A stretch of 64,000 bases of DNA from Paenibacillus thalictri (lineage in GTDB: Bacteria > Bacillota > Bacilli > Paenibacillales > NBRC-103111), in assembly GCF_004307995.1 (NCBI RefSeq), contig NZ_SIRE01000012.1, positions 1-64,000 of the forward strand, given 5' to 3'. Each line of letters starts with the position of its first letter. Within the stretch, counting starts at the first letter, position 1. Positions 32,914 to 40,955 of the stretch are shown piece after piece. The notes beneath the pieces are model-generated. The model was given only the letters and a program-made list of their open reading frames with translations. It was not told the origin of the DNA and made no database searches. The translations under genes and the position numbers were made by a program.

Positions 32914-33297
32914 TTATAATTCCACCTCATTATTTAATTTCTTCTCCAGCTCCTCAAGCTTGAGTTTGGTAAGTCCAAGCTCCTGCGTGAGGGCTTTGTT
33001 ATGCATCTTCAAACCGGATATGCTGACGCTCATGTTCAGCAGCAGCAAATAGGCGCAAGCGATCAGAATGGCGAAAAACGCCGACGGCGCGTAATAAACC
33101 CCGATCAAGTCGGAGAATTCCTCCATCAGATCGGTAAATACCGACATCACCAGCGTAAACACGCCGATCAGAAACCACACAAGCGAATATTTCTCCCGGA
33201 TCATATGTGCTCTGACCATAAAAAACACGGAAACGATAATGATCAAGCTGAATACGATCCCCATCAGCTGAACGCTGTATATATGCCCTTCCGCCAT
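32914..33297 (-). CDS. DUF2304-family membrane protein
   Basis: About 127 residues with three membrane helices (VQLMGIVFSLIIIVSVFFMV, YSLVWFLIGVFTLVMSVF, APSAFFAILIACAYLLLLNMSV) and a charged, helical tail (KLKLEELEKKLNN). DUF2304 genes typically adjoin dolichyl-phosphate-mannose-synthase-like glycosyltransferases, as here, and may anchor or assist them. ATG 33297 lies seven bases after GGTGGTGA. Function uncharacterised. Confidence 0.82.
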   Translation of the reverse strand: MAEGHIYSVQLMGIVFSLIIIVSVFFMVRAHMIREKYSLVWFLIGVFTLVMSVFTDLMEEFSDLIGVYYAPSAFFAILIACAYLLLLNMSVSISGLKMHNKALTQELGLTKLKLEELEKKLNNEVEL

Positions 33298-33304
33298 CGT
33301 CAAA

Positions 33305-34012
33305 TCACCACCTTGTCCGCGTATAGGAGAAGAGTATCGACATAATAACCTTCACCATGTAATACGGGCTTTTGATCGGCGTAATCGATGATGTGCCGTG
33401 CTCCCGCGCTCTCATTTCAACGCCGACTTCGCTAATTTTGAGCCCGTGTTTCTTCAGCAGAATGATCGCATCCGGCTCAGGATAATCTTCGGGGTAAAAT
33501 TTGCAAAGCAGCTCGATGCTCTTCCGGTTGTAGATCCGGAAGCCCGAGGTGCTGTCCGTCACCTTCGTATCAATCAGCAGCCTGAACAGCAAGTCAAATA
33601 CCTTGATGCCCAGCCTCCTCGCCCAGGTTGTCCGGAATGACTGCACATCCAGAAACCGCGAACCGATCACCATATCGCAGCCGCTTTGCGCCATCGCGCC
33701 AACCAGTTTGTTGACTTCCTTGGGGATATGCTGCCCGTCGCCGTCAATCTGCACCATGTATTGATAATCGTAGATATACGCATACTTGAACCCGGTCTGT
33801 ACCGCGCCGCCGATGCCTAGGTTGTAAGGCAGATCCACGACCTTCACGTCCTTCGCTTTCCTGGCGGCAGCCGATGTGCCGTCAAGCGAACAATCGTTGA
33901 TCACAAGAATATCCGCATTGGGGATACTGTCCCGGATGTCGCCGATGACCCGCAAAATGTTGTTTTGTTCGTTAAAGGCCGGAATTACAAGGAGTATTTT
34001 TTCTTTTTCCAT
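33305..34012 (-). CDS. Glycosyltransferase family 2, polyprenyl-phosphate-sugar-synthase-like
   Basis: A 235-residue GT-A protein: VIPAFNEQNNILRVI, VINDCSLDGT (nucleotide-sugar site), QIDGDGQHIPKEV with the DxD metal motif, GSRF and TDSTSGFRIYN. It resembles DPM1-like enzymes that transfer sugar to polyprenyl phosphate. Its first 28 bases overlap the upstream gene's 3' end. It likely feeds a lipid-linked sugar donor to the neighbouring GT-C-like membrane protein. Confidence 0.9.
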   Translation of the reverse strand: MEKEKILLVIPAFNEQNNILRVIGDIRDSIPNADILVINDCSLDGTSAAARKAKDVKVVDLPYNLGIGGAVQTGFKYAYIYDYQYMVQIDGDGQHIPKEVNKLVGAMAQSGCDMVIGSRFLDVQSFRTTWARRLGIKVFDLLFRLLIDTKVTDSTSGFRIYNRKSIELLCKFYPEDYPEPDAIILLKKHGLKISEVGVEMRAREHGTSSITPIKSPYYMVKVIMSILFSYTRTRW

Positions 34013-35250
34013 AGCAGCTTCCCCGTATATTTTTTTATCATGTAGATGGCAGCGTAGATGATCCGCTCAGCTCCGTAACCGACAATAATGACGATAAACG
34101 GGATGGCCGGCGCCCTGTACCTGTACAAGCCGTCGATAAAGAAGACGATACAGAATATAAATATGGCAAGCACAATCAGCCACAAAATGGACGCTTTACG
34201 GAACGTTCCGGTTTTGAAAGCGGACACAGTACTTAGAATAAACAGCAGACTTGGCATCAGGTTATCCGCGAATTTGACGATGCCGCGCTTGCTGTGTAAA
34301 TCGATGTCCCACACCCATCTTCCCAGGAAAGCAAGCGCTCTTCTTGCATAAATAACCAAGATGTGGTCCCAATTATGGATCAGGAAGCTTAGGATTAAGC
34401 TGTTGAAGATGTTGATCGTATAATCCGGCCTAAAGAAATGGTCATAATTGGAAGGTTTGTCGTAAATCCAGCCCTTAGCGTAAATGTTGTACAGTACTTT
34501 TTTGGCATTAAACTGCATGGAGGTAATAAGAGGGTCAAGTTTATGTCCCAAATACAAAGAAAGAGATGCAATAATCAGGATCGTTAAACTGCCGCCTATA
34601 GCCAACCGGTGTTTTTTGAGGAAAGTGAAGATCGTTTCCCGGTGCGTGTTCAAAAGCAAGTAAATGGCAATAAACATCACCATGACGATACCTGTCGGTT
34701 TAAAGACAAGCATATATATAGCGGAAACGATAAAGAGGATCTTGTACGCTTTTTTGCCTGTGTCCTTAAACTGCAGCAGGAAGTAGACGCAAAGCAATAA
34801 CAAGCTGATGAAGAAGCTGTCGGCAAGGACGTATACGGTCCATAAAGTGATGTCCCACAAATCATGGAAGAAGTACCCTGCCAAAATGGCGGTTGTCCGA
34901 TTAAACAGTATGCGGGCAATCTTGTATACGAGAATGACGCTGAGTGCAGCGGTGACTACCTGTATATACATAACAATAAGCGGATCTTTGACAATAGCGA
35001 GCAGCAGCGCCAGCAGCACATTAAACCCGATGTACATCAGGTCGTTCATTTCGTGGCCGATGCTGAAGGTGGCAATCAAGTTTTGCGCGTAATCAATGTA
35101 CCATTGGGCGTCTTCGGAATAGGGGAGACCCTTGCCAGAGGATAGCAAGTAGAGTAAATAACGCAATCTCACATCCAGAGAAAGCAGCGCGAGTGGAATA
35201 TAGTAAATGAAGTCCCGATCTTTAAGTTTGTGATATAGTTGCAGCAGCAC
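33985..35250 (-). CDS. Membrane glycosyltransferase, GT-C (GT39/ArnT-like)
   Basis: The 421-residue protein has about ten or more membrane helices. A short loop acidic motif (SEDAQWYIDYAQNL, the place of the catalytic Asp-Glu in GT-C enzymes) follows helix 1, and a late conserved GLYRYRAPAIPFIV precedes the last helix. GT39-like enzymes use polyprenyl-phosphate sugars on the outer face. First gene of the seven-gene operon. Start GTG 35250 lies 12 bases after GGAG; the site is weak and a different start is possible. The acceptor is unknown. Confidence 0.78.
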   Translation of the reverse strand: MLLQLYHKLKDRDFIYYIPLALLSLDVRLRYLLYLLSSGKGLPYSEDAQWYIDYAQNLIATFSIGHEMNDLMYIGFNVLLALLLAIVKDPLIVMYIQVVTAALSVILVYKIARILFNRTTAILAGYFFHDLWDITLWTVYVLADSFFISLLLLCVYFLLQFKDTGKKAYKILFIVSAIYMLVFKPTGIVMVMFIAIYLLLNTHRETIFTFLKKHRLAIGGSLTILIIASLSLYLGHKLDPLITSMQFNAKKVLYNIYAKGWIYDKPSNYDHFFRPDYTINIFNSLILSFLIHNWDHILVIYARRALAFLGRWVWDIDLHSKRGIVKFADNLMPSLLFILSTVSAFKTGTFRKASILWLIVLAIFIFCIVFFIDGLYRYRAPAIPFIVIIVGYGAERIIYAAIYMIKKYTGKLLWKKKKYSL

Positions 35251-35408
35251 TCATCCACAGCTCCAAATTACAGTATACAGTTGTGAGGTTCTTCTATTTC
35301 TCAGGAAAAGATATTCCGCATCAGTCCTGTCATAGATTGGTTCTCGCTACCCTTATTTTGCACTGAGGCACCGCATTTTGGCAATAGTTTTTTATTTGGC
35401 GCGCGCAC

Positions 35409-35446
35409 AAAAAGGCCGCTGCTGTCGAATGCTTGACCGGCGGCCT
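35409..35446 (-). terminator. Terminator of the PLOD-like glycosyltransferase gene
   Basis: AGGCCGC and GCGGCCT pair around a loop that itself may fold, followed on the minus strand by TTTTTG. It lies 18 bases after the gene stop. Confidence 0.7.
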
Positions 35447-35463
35447 GCTGTTTGAACAAAATA

Positions 35464-36309
35464 CTATGTCGTTAAAGTATCGAAAGTAATATTTTTACTT
35501 TTAAATTCTTCTTCCGTGTCGCAAAATGTCAGTTTTCCATAGGGGCGGCGATTGTCCAAATATTGGGGTATGCCCAGCTTCCGGAGGTTATCGCTGAACA
35601 TGACATAATCAAACCGGGCGGTCCCGTCAATATAACGGACGTGCTGCAAAACATCGCTGCGGACCAGATAGGTGCAGTGGACCACCTCGACTTCGATTAA
35701 TCCTTTGATGCTTAAATTAAACAGCGCATAATACAGATCGTGATGTCTGTAGTAGCCGTTTTCATCGGTTACAAAATGGTAGTTGGAGTAGAGGCTGAGC
35801 GGATTGTCGCCGTTGCGCAGCATCGGGCCGACAACGGGCAGGCCGGTAGCGAGCAGCGCTTCGAGCGTCTCCGGCACGATAAAATTGTCGCAATCCACGA
35901 CAAAATAGTGGGTTCCGCGCGCTTTCGCCCATTCCACCGATTCTTGGCGGATACGCGTCAGCACATCCAGCTTTAAAGGGTTCCAATCATGCGGGCTGTA
36001 ATCTTGAACCGGCTCCTTGACGTTGCCCCCGTCGTAGTAAATTTCGGAATATTTATCCTTTACCTTCTCGATCCATTGCTCCAGCAGCTCCGCTGTATGA
36101 TCGGTATTGTTGTTCGTGCGTATATACAGCTTGATTTTCGAAGCGGGGTACGTTTGCTTTTCGATCAGTTCGAGGTACAGCGACAGCACATGCGCTTTTT
36201 GCTTGGCCAAAATGGCAATCGTGACGAACTCGGTAGGCTCCGTAATACATATCACATCCTTTCTTTTTCGTTTATAGTATGAAAACTGCCGCAGTAAAGT
36301 TCGTTTCAT
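35464..36309 (-). CDS. Glycosyltransferase (PLOD/galactosyltransferase-like family 2)
   Basis: About 281 residues: EFVTIAILAKQKAHVLSLYLELIEKQTYPASKIKLYIRTNNNTDHTAELLEQWI, then ARGTHYFVVDCDNFIVPETLEALL with the metal-binding DxD. This order matches a family related to procollagen galactosyltransferases. I start at ATG 36309 (MKRTLLRQF) after GAGGCGGGTTTTGG, since the frame upstream to 36432 has no ribosome site and crosses the previous gene's terminator. Single-gene unit. The acceptor could be an exported protein or the neighbouring stalk/MORN protein; that is speculation. Confidence 0.8.
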   Translation of the reverse strand: MKRTLLRQFSYYKRKRKDVICITEPTEFVTIAILAKQKAHVLSLYLELIEKQTYPASKIKLYIRTNNNTDHTAELLEQWIEKVKDKYSEIYYDGGNVKEPVQDYSPHDWNPLKLDVLTRIRQESVEWAKARGTHYFVVDCDNFIVPETLEALLATGLPVVGPMLRNGDNPLSLYSNYHFVTDENGYYRHHDLYYALFNLSIKGLIEVEVVHCTYLVRSDVLQHVRYIDGTARFDYVMFSDNLRKLGIPQYLDNRRPYGKLTFCDTEEEFKSKNITFDTLTT

Positions 36310-36312
36310 GCC

Positions 36313-36342
36313 AAAACCCGCCTCTAGACAGAAGCGGGTTTT
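36313..36342 (-). terminator. Terminator of the stalk-MORN gene
   Basis: AAAACCCGC and GCGGGTTTT form a perfect 9-bp stem with A/T flanks, 35 bases after the stop. The next gene's start lies immediately beyond. Confidence 0.8.
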
Positions 36343-36376
36343 ATCGGTCGGCGCCGGCTGCGGCGCCTGGTATGGG

Positions 36377-37933
36377 TTATGACGATTGCTGCTTAATCTG
36401 CTTAAGCGCGCTGTTGTGCTGGTCGTTCTCATTTTTCAGCTCGGTATTGTAGCTTTTGGTCAGCGCGGACACTTGGTCCTTAAGCTCCGCGATACGGCGC
36501 TGTGCCGATCCGAGTGCATATAGCTTCGTAAGCTGCTCCTGAATGTCGGACAGCTGCTTATTCAGCTCCTCCATGGCCGCATCCCCCGAGCTGTTATAAT
36601 CTCTGGAAATGCTGTTCATTTTCTCGATAATATCGGATTGCTTCTTATTCGCTTCTTGCAGCGCTTTGTCATATGCCGCTTGGGTGGAATAGATCCCTGG
36701 ATTATCCTTACGGATCTGAGTGATCTGATCCTCCAGCACCTTCTTGTTCTGCGCATACCGCTCCTTGATTTGCTTCAACGCTTTATCGTGGCGGTCATTT
36801 TCATACGTCGTCGGATCGGTTACGGTCGGGTTCGTATTGGGGATCGTACTGGTTCCGTCCCCCATATCCACCTTGCTCATCTGCACGTTGTTGGAGTACT
36901 CGCTTACGGACAGCAGGTTGCCCTTCTTGTCGTATAGATACATCGTGCCGTCCATCAAGTTATTTTTATAAGGACCCATCAGCTTTTCGCCTTTGGTTGT
37001 GGTGTAGACGCCTTGGCCCTCACGGTTGCCGTCGATAAATTCGCCTTCGAACACATCTCCGTTTTTGTAGACGATCTTGCCGGTGCCGCTAGGCTGATCC
37101 CCGGCGAATGGACCGACGTATTTATCGCCGTTGTCATAATACAGCGTGCCCTTCTCGCGTTCGCCGTCGACAAAAGTCCCGTCATAGACCAACTTGCCTG
37201 CAGTGGAATATTGTTTTCCCGACCCGTTAAACACGCCGTCTTTGATTGCAATATCATATTCCATCTGACCGTTGTCGTAATAACTCTTCTGGCGGCCGTC
37301 CCAAGTCAGTCCGCTCACCATCGTTCCGTCAAATAGCGGCTTGCCTGCAGCGCTTACGATTTTCCCCCTGCCCTCGGGCAGGTCGTTTTTCATCTGGCCG
37401 GTATACTTGCTGCCGTCTGGAAAAACGTATTCGCCCTTTTCCGAGCCTAACACCGGTTTGGCCCCTCCTCCGGACAGGCCTACATTCGGCTTGGAGCCGG
37501 CAGGACTTTTCAAGTAGATCGCGGCCGTACTTTGAACCCATTTCACTTCTTTTCCGCTTGCTTCGCTGACAAACCGCAAAGGCACAAATGTATTTCCGTC
37601 GACCAGCCGCGGAGCCAGGTCCAGCTTGCGCACATCGTCATTCACATAAGCGTCAATATCGTCGATGGTCAGTGTAATCTTCAAAGAATCATTGGTACCC
37701 GTTACGGTTTGCGTAGCGGCGTCCCAGCCCACCGTCAGGCCCAATCTCTCAAATATCGGCCGAAATTGAACCAATGTCGTCCCATCATCCAAAATCGGCG
37801 GCACGTCAAATTTGACCAGCTTATTGTCCAAATATACTTTAACTTGACGCTCTGCTGCCGCATGCACCGTAGCAGGCAGCGCGATAGCCGTTACCATCAA
37901 GCATGCGCTCAGCACAGCTTTCCACTTCTTCAC
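36377..37933 (-). CDS. Secreted stalk / MORN-repeat / coiled-coil protein
   Basis: About 518 residues in three parts. After a signal peptide (VLSACLMVTAIALPATVHA) comes a double stalk domain to about residue 145 (VKVYLDNKLVKFDVPPILDDGTTLVQFRPIFERLGLTV and DVRKLDLAPRLVDGNTFVPLRFVSEASG). Residues about 170-340 hold some seven MORN-type repeats (YTGQMKNDLPEGRGKI, YVGPFAGDQPSGTGKI, FEGEFIDGNREGQG). Residues about 380-510 are a long coiled coil (EELNKQLSDIQEQLTKLY). Start GTG 37933 follows GGGAGGGAACTTC. Extracellular, probably surface associated. I know no characterised protein with this combination. Confidence 0.88.
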   Translation of the reverse strand: MKKWKAVLSACLMVTAIALPATVHAAAERQVKVYLDNKLVKFDVPPILDDGTTLVQFRPIFERLGLTVGWDAATQTVTGTNDSLKITLTIDDIDAYVNDDVRKLDLAPRLVDGNTFVPLRFVSEASGKEVKWVQSTAAIYLKSPAGSKPNVGLSGGGAKPVLGSEKGEYVFPDGSKYTGQMKNDLPEGRGKIVSAAGKPLFDGTMVSGLTWDGRQKSYYDNGQMEYDIAIKDGVFNGSGKQYSTAGKLVYDGTFVDGEREKGTLYYDNGDKYVGPFAGDQPSGTGKIVYKNGDVFEGEFIDGNREGQGVYTTTKGEKLMGPYKNNLMDGTMYLYDKKGNLLSVSEYSNNVQMSKVDMGDGTSTIPNTNPTVTDPTTYENDRHDKALKQIKERYAQNKKVLEDQITQIRKDNPGIYSTQAAYDKALQEANKKQSDIIEKMNSISRDYNSSGDAAMEELNKQLSDIQEQLTKLYALGSAQRRIAELKDQVSALTKSYNTELKNENDQHNSALKQIKQQSS

Positions 37934-38099
37934 TGAAGTTCCCTCCCAAGGGCATTCCATGAGGAATGCATGTATCGTAAGCGTTGCAAAACGTTTCCTT
38001 CAGGAAAACGAGTCAAAATCGCGGTTCTGTTTTTTTGAACTTACCGTTATTTTATAATAATCGGCAGAAAGAGTCGAAGGTTGAAGGTTTTTTTGGGTA

Positions 38100-38143
38100 T
38101 TGACGGGGGAAAAGGTTTTGTTTATATTTGTTGTACATACAAA
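38100..38143 (+). promoter_or_regulatory. Promoter and operator of the marR gene
   Basis: TTGACG at 38100-38105 and TATATT at 38123-38128 with 17-bp spacing. Overlapping the -10 is TTTGTTGTACATACAAA (38127-38143), arms TTTGT/ACAAA around GTAC. A sister site precedes the MFS gene at 38611-38630. Confidence 0.7.
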
Positions 38144-38171
38144 ATAGACGAATGAGAGGAGAATAACGACC

Positions 38172-38597
38172 ATGGATGACGGCTTCTTACATACTTGCCT
38201 GTTTTTTACCGCTAACCGGCTAGGCCGCGCCATCACTAAAATGGCCGAGGAGGAATTCGCCTCGACCGGACTGACCCCCATGTACGGCTATCTCATTCGT
38301 TTGGTCAACGGAGCCCCCGGCATCTCGCAAAAGGAGCTTTCCGAGAAGCTGAGCGTCACTGCATCCACACTGACTCGGTTCATCGATAAATTGGAAGTTA
38401 AACGGCTCGTAGAACGGAAAGTGCAAGGTAAAACCGTGCTCGTTTACCCCACCGATAAAGGAAGACAACTGGAGCCAACCATCCGTGCCGCATCCAAAAG
38501 TTTGCACAGCCGGTATGAGGCCATTCTAGGGGTCGAAGCTGCCAACCAGCTGACCGAATTGCTGGAGACGACTAGCAGCCAGCTTGAAAAGGCATAA
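38172..38597 (+). CDS. MarR-family transcriptional regulator
   Basis: The 141-residue regulator has a MarR winged helix: GISQKELSEKLSVTASTLTRFIDKLEVKRLVERKVQGKTVLVYPTDKGRQ. ATG 38172 follows GAGGAGAATAACGAC. Together with the downstream MFS transporter it forms a typical repressor-exporter pair, and matching GTAC-centred operators precede both. The inducing ligand is unknown. Confidence 0.9.
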   Translation: MDDGFLHTCLFFTANRLGRAITKMAEEEFASTGLTPMYGYLIRLVNGAPGISQKELSEKLSVTASTLTRFIDKLEVKRLVERKVQGKTVLVYPTDKGRQLEPTIRAASKSLHSRYEAILGVEAANQLTELLETTSSQLEKA

Positions 38598-38610
38598 TTT
38601 CTACGATTTG

Positions 38611-38630
38611 TTGTTTGTATGTACAAACAA
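38611..38630 (+). promoter_or_regulatory. MarR operator of the MFS gene
   Basis: TTGTTTGTATGTACAAACAA, arms TTTGT...ACAAA around the same GTAC centre as the site before the marR gene, 26-45 bases before the transporter start. Confidence 0.7.
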
Positions 38631-38655
38631 AATAAATAGATGGAGTGAGCAGCGC

Positions 38656-39933
38656 ATGGACGAGAGTAGAACAAAAACCGGCTTTTATTACGGTTGGATC
38701 GTCATTCTGATTACCTTTGTAACCTTGCTTGTATCGGCGGGGATCCGTTCGATGCCAAGCATCCTGATGCTCCCTTTTGAAAAAGAATACGGCTGGAACC
38801 GCGGCAGCATCTCCTCCGTTGTCTCCACCGGCATCTTCCTTTACGGGTTGATCGGCCCATTCTCTGCGGCCATGCTGGAGAAATTCGGCATCCGCAAGGT
38901 AATGGTTATTTCCATGGCGGTGCTGGCCGTCAGCTTATCCGTCACGCCTTTCATGACGGCCTTATGGCAATTCGAGCTATTGTGGGGCGTTGTGGCCGGG
39001 CTTGGCAGCGGTATGCTTGCCAACGTGCTTGGTGTCACCGTTGCCAATCACTGGTTTGTCAAACGAAAAGGTTTGGTCGTCGGGATGCTGACGGCCAGCG
39101 CCGCGACAGGACAGCTGCTTTTCCTGCCGATGCTAGCCCAAATTACGGTCAGTGTCGGCTGGAGATATTCGGTGTATACAGCCGTTGCCGCTTTGATCGT
39201 GCTGCTCGTTGTAGTCGCTATCTGGATGCGCAATGATCCTTACGATATCGGGGCGGCCCCGTACGGGAGCGAAAGCCCGGTCAAACCGGTGTTTTTTACC
39301 GGCAGCTTGTTCCTCGCGCCGCTGCAGGCGCTAAGGGAAGGAATGGCGAGCAAAACGTTCTGGCTGCTGGCAGGCACATTCTTTTTCTGCGGCTTTTCGA
39401 CCAATGGCCTCATCGGCACCCATCTCATTCCTGCTTGCGGCGACTTCGGCATTGCTGAGGTAATGGCCGCGGGACTGCTCGCTCTGATGGGGCTGTTCGA
39501 CTTATTGGGCACAACGTTGTCAGGCTGGCTCTCCGACCGCTTCGACAGCCGCTGGCTGCTATTCTGGTATTACGGGCTTCGCGGCCTGTCTCTGCTGTTC
39601 CTGCCTTACGCGCTGGCTGCAGGCCCAACCGAGCTGCTTATCTTCTCCGTATTTTACGGCTTGGATTGGATCGCGACCGTACCGCCTACCGTGAAATTAG
39701 CCGCCAATGAATTCGGCAGGGCCAAATCCGGAATGATCTTCGGCTGGGTTGTCGTCGCCCATCAATTGGGCGCTTCCGCCGCCGCTTACGGGGCAGGTGC
39801 GATGCGAGACTTCTTTGGCTCCTACACGGTGCCGTTTGTTACCGCTGGATTCGTCTGCTTGTTTGCTGCATTAATGGCGGTGCGAATCGCCAAAATCGGC
39901 GCCGCTGTGCGCCAATCGCATGCAGCGCAATAA
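38656..39933 (+). CDS. MFS transporter (monocarboxylate/oxalate-like)
   Basis: About 425 residues, 12 predicted helices, beginning GFYYGWIVILITFVTLLVSAGIRSMPSILMLPFEKEYGWNRGSISSV, the pattern of the monocarboxylate/OxlT-like MFS group. It has the loop motif GWLSDRFDSRW between helices 8 and 9. ATG 38656 follows GATGGAGTGAGCAGCGC; the frame open to 38584 overlaps the marR gene. Probably repressed by that regulator. Substrate unknown. Confidence 0.88.
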   Translation: MDESRTKTGFYYGWIVILITFVTLLVSAGIRSMPSILMLPFEKEYGWNRGSISSVVSTGIFLYGLIGPFSAAMLEKFGIRKVMVISMAVLAVSLSVTPFMTALWQFELLWGVVAGLGSGMLANVLGVTVANHWFVKRKGLVVGMLTASAATGQLLFLPMLAQITVSVGWRYSVYTAVAALIVLLVVVAIWMRNDPYDIGAAPYGSESPVKPVFFTGSLFLAPLQALREGMASKTFWLLAGTFFFCGFSTNGLIGTHLIPACGDFGIAEVMAAGLLALMGLFDLLGTTLSGWLSDRFDSRWLLFWYYGLRGLSLLFLPYALAAGPTELLIFSVFYGLDWIATVPPTVKLAANEFGRAKSGMIFGWVVVAHQLGASAAAYGAGAMRDFFGSYTVPFVTAGFVCLFAALMAVRIAKIGAAVRQSHAAQ

Positions 39934-39965
39934 CCGGCAGCTGGCCGCTGAACCATGATGCGGTT

Positions 39966-40805
39966 TCATTTTGACAGCTCGACAAAACCTTTGCCGAACA
40001 CGTCACGCACATCATGAATAGCGATAAACGCGTCTTTATCGTGCGACTTGACGATTTTCTTCAGCAGGCTGATTTCCTGCTTGCTCAATATAATATAAAG
40101 CACCTCTTTCGGCGCTTTAGTATAGTAGCCATGCCCGTGCAAAACGGTGACGCCCCGGTCGAGCAGCACATTCACCTGCTCGGCTATGCGTTGGTGCTCG
40201 GCGGAAATAATGGTCGCGGCTTTCTTGGGATTAAGTCCTTCAATGATAAAATCCATCACTTTGGCCCCAACGTAAAGCATAATGATCGTCAGCATCAAGC
40301 TTTTTGAACCGATGATAAAATAAGAGCAGCCTGCGACCGCCAAATCCAGAAACAGCAGCGTATAGCTGATGTTCCAATCGAAGTATTTGTTGGCGATCCT
40401 CGCCAGGATCGTCGACCCCGCAGTCGTGCCTCCCGCGCGGATAATTAATCCCAAGCCGATACCGGCGAATACGCCGCCGAATATCGCGTTGACCAGCAGC
40501 TCGTCGGAATCGATACGCCAGTTTTCCGTCACATATAGGAAAAATGAATTGAAAACTACGGCGATAATGGTGTATACAATCGTCATTTTGTCTAGAAACT
40601 TATAACCTATCAGCAGCAGGAAAGAATTAAGCACGAAGTTAACCAGACCCGGCGACCATTGAAACAGATAATATAAAATGATGGTGAGGCCCGTAACCCC
40701 GCCTTCTCCGAACTTATTCGGAATGACAAAAAGATTGACGGCCAGCGCGAACAAGAGCGACCCTACCATCAGTAAAACGATATCTTTGCTTTTTTGTTTC
40801 AACAT
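39966..40805 (-). CDS. YitT-family (DUF161/DUF2179) membrane protein
   Basis: About 279 residues, five to six membrane helices in the N-terminal two-thirds (IVLLMVGSLLFALAVNLFVIPNKFGEGGVTGLTIILYYLF, with the conserved N-x-F-x-x-P and GG) and a C-terminal DUF2179 domain (GVTVLHGHGYYTKAPKEVLYIILSKQEISLLKKIVKSHDKDAFIAIHDVRDVFGKGF). Function in Bacillus is not established. Start ATG 40805 is chosen after GGTGTGACGTG; the site is weak. Confidence 0.88.
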   Translation of the reverse strand: MLKQKSKDIVLLMVGSLLFALAVNLFVIPNKFGEGGVTGLTIILYYLFQWSPGLVNFVLNSFLLLIGYKFLDKMTIVYTIIAVVFNSFFLYVTENWRIDSDELLVNAIFGGVFAGIGLGLIIRAGGTTAGSTILARIANKYFDWNISYTLLFLDLAVAGCSYFIIGSKSLMLTIIMLYVGAKVMDFIIEGLNPKKAATIISAEHQRIAEQVNVLLDRGVTVLHGHGYYTKAPKEVLYIILSKQEISLLKKIVKSHDKDAFIAIHDVRDVFGKGFVELSK

Positions 40806-40894
40806 CACGTCACACCGCCAATTGCACAATTATCTTATGATTATAGCAGCAGCGGCCCAAAACGATAACCCGCATTTTGCCGGATAAAATGGTA

Positions 40895-40940
40895 CAAGGC
40901 TGCCCTAAGACGCGTCATACTGCGTCGCAGGGCAGCCTTG
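40895..40940 (-). terminator. Terminator of the giant SLH gene
   Basis: CAAGGCTGCCCT and AGGGCAGCCTTG form a perfect 12-bp stem just after the stop of the SLH gene, between it and the YitT gene. Confidence 0.8.
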
Positions 40941-40955
40941 CTTGTTATGCCTATG

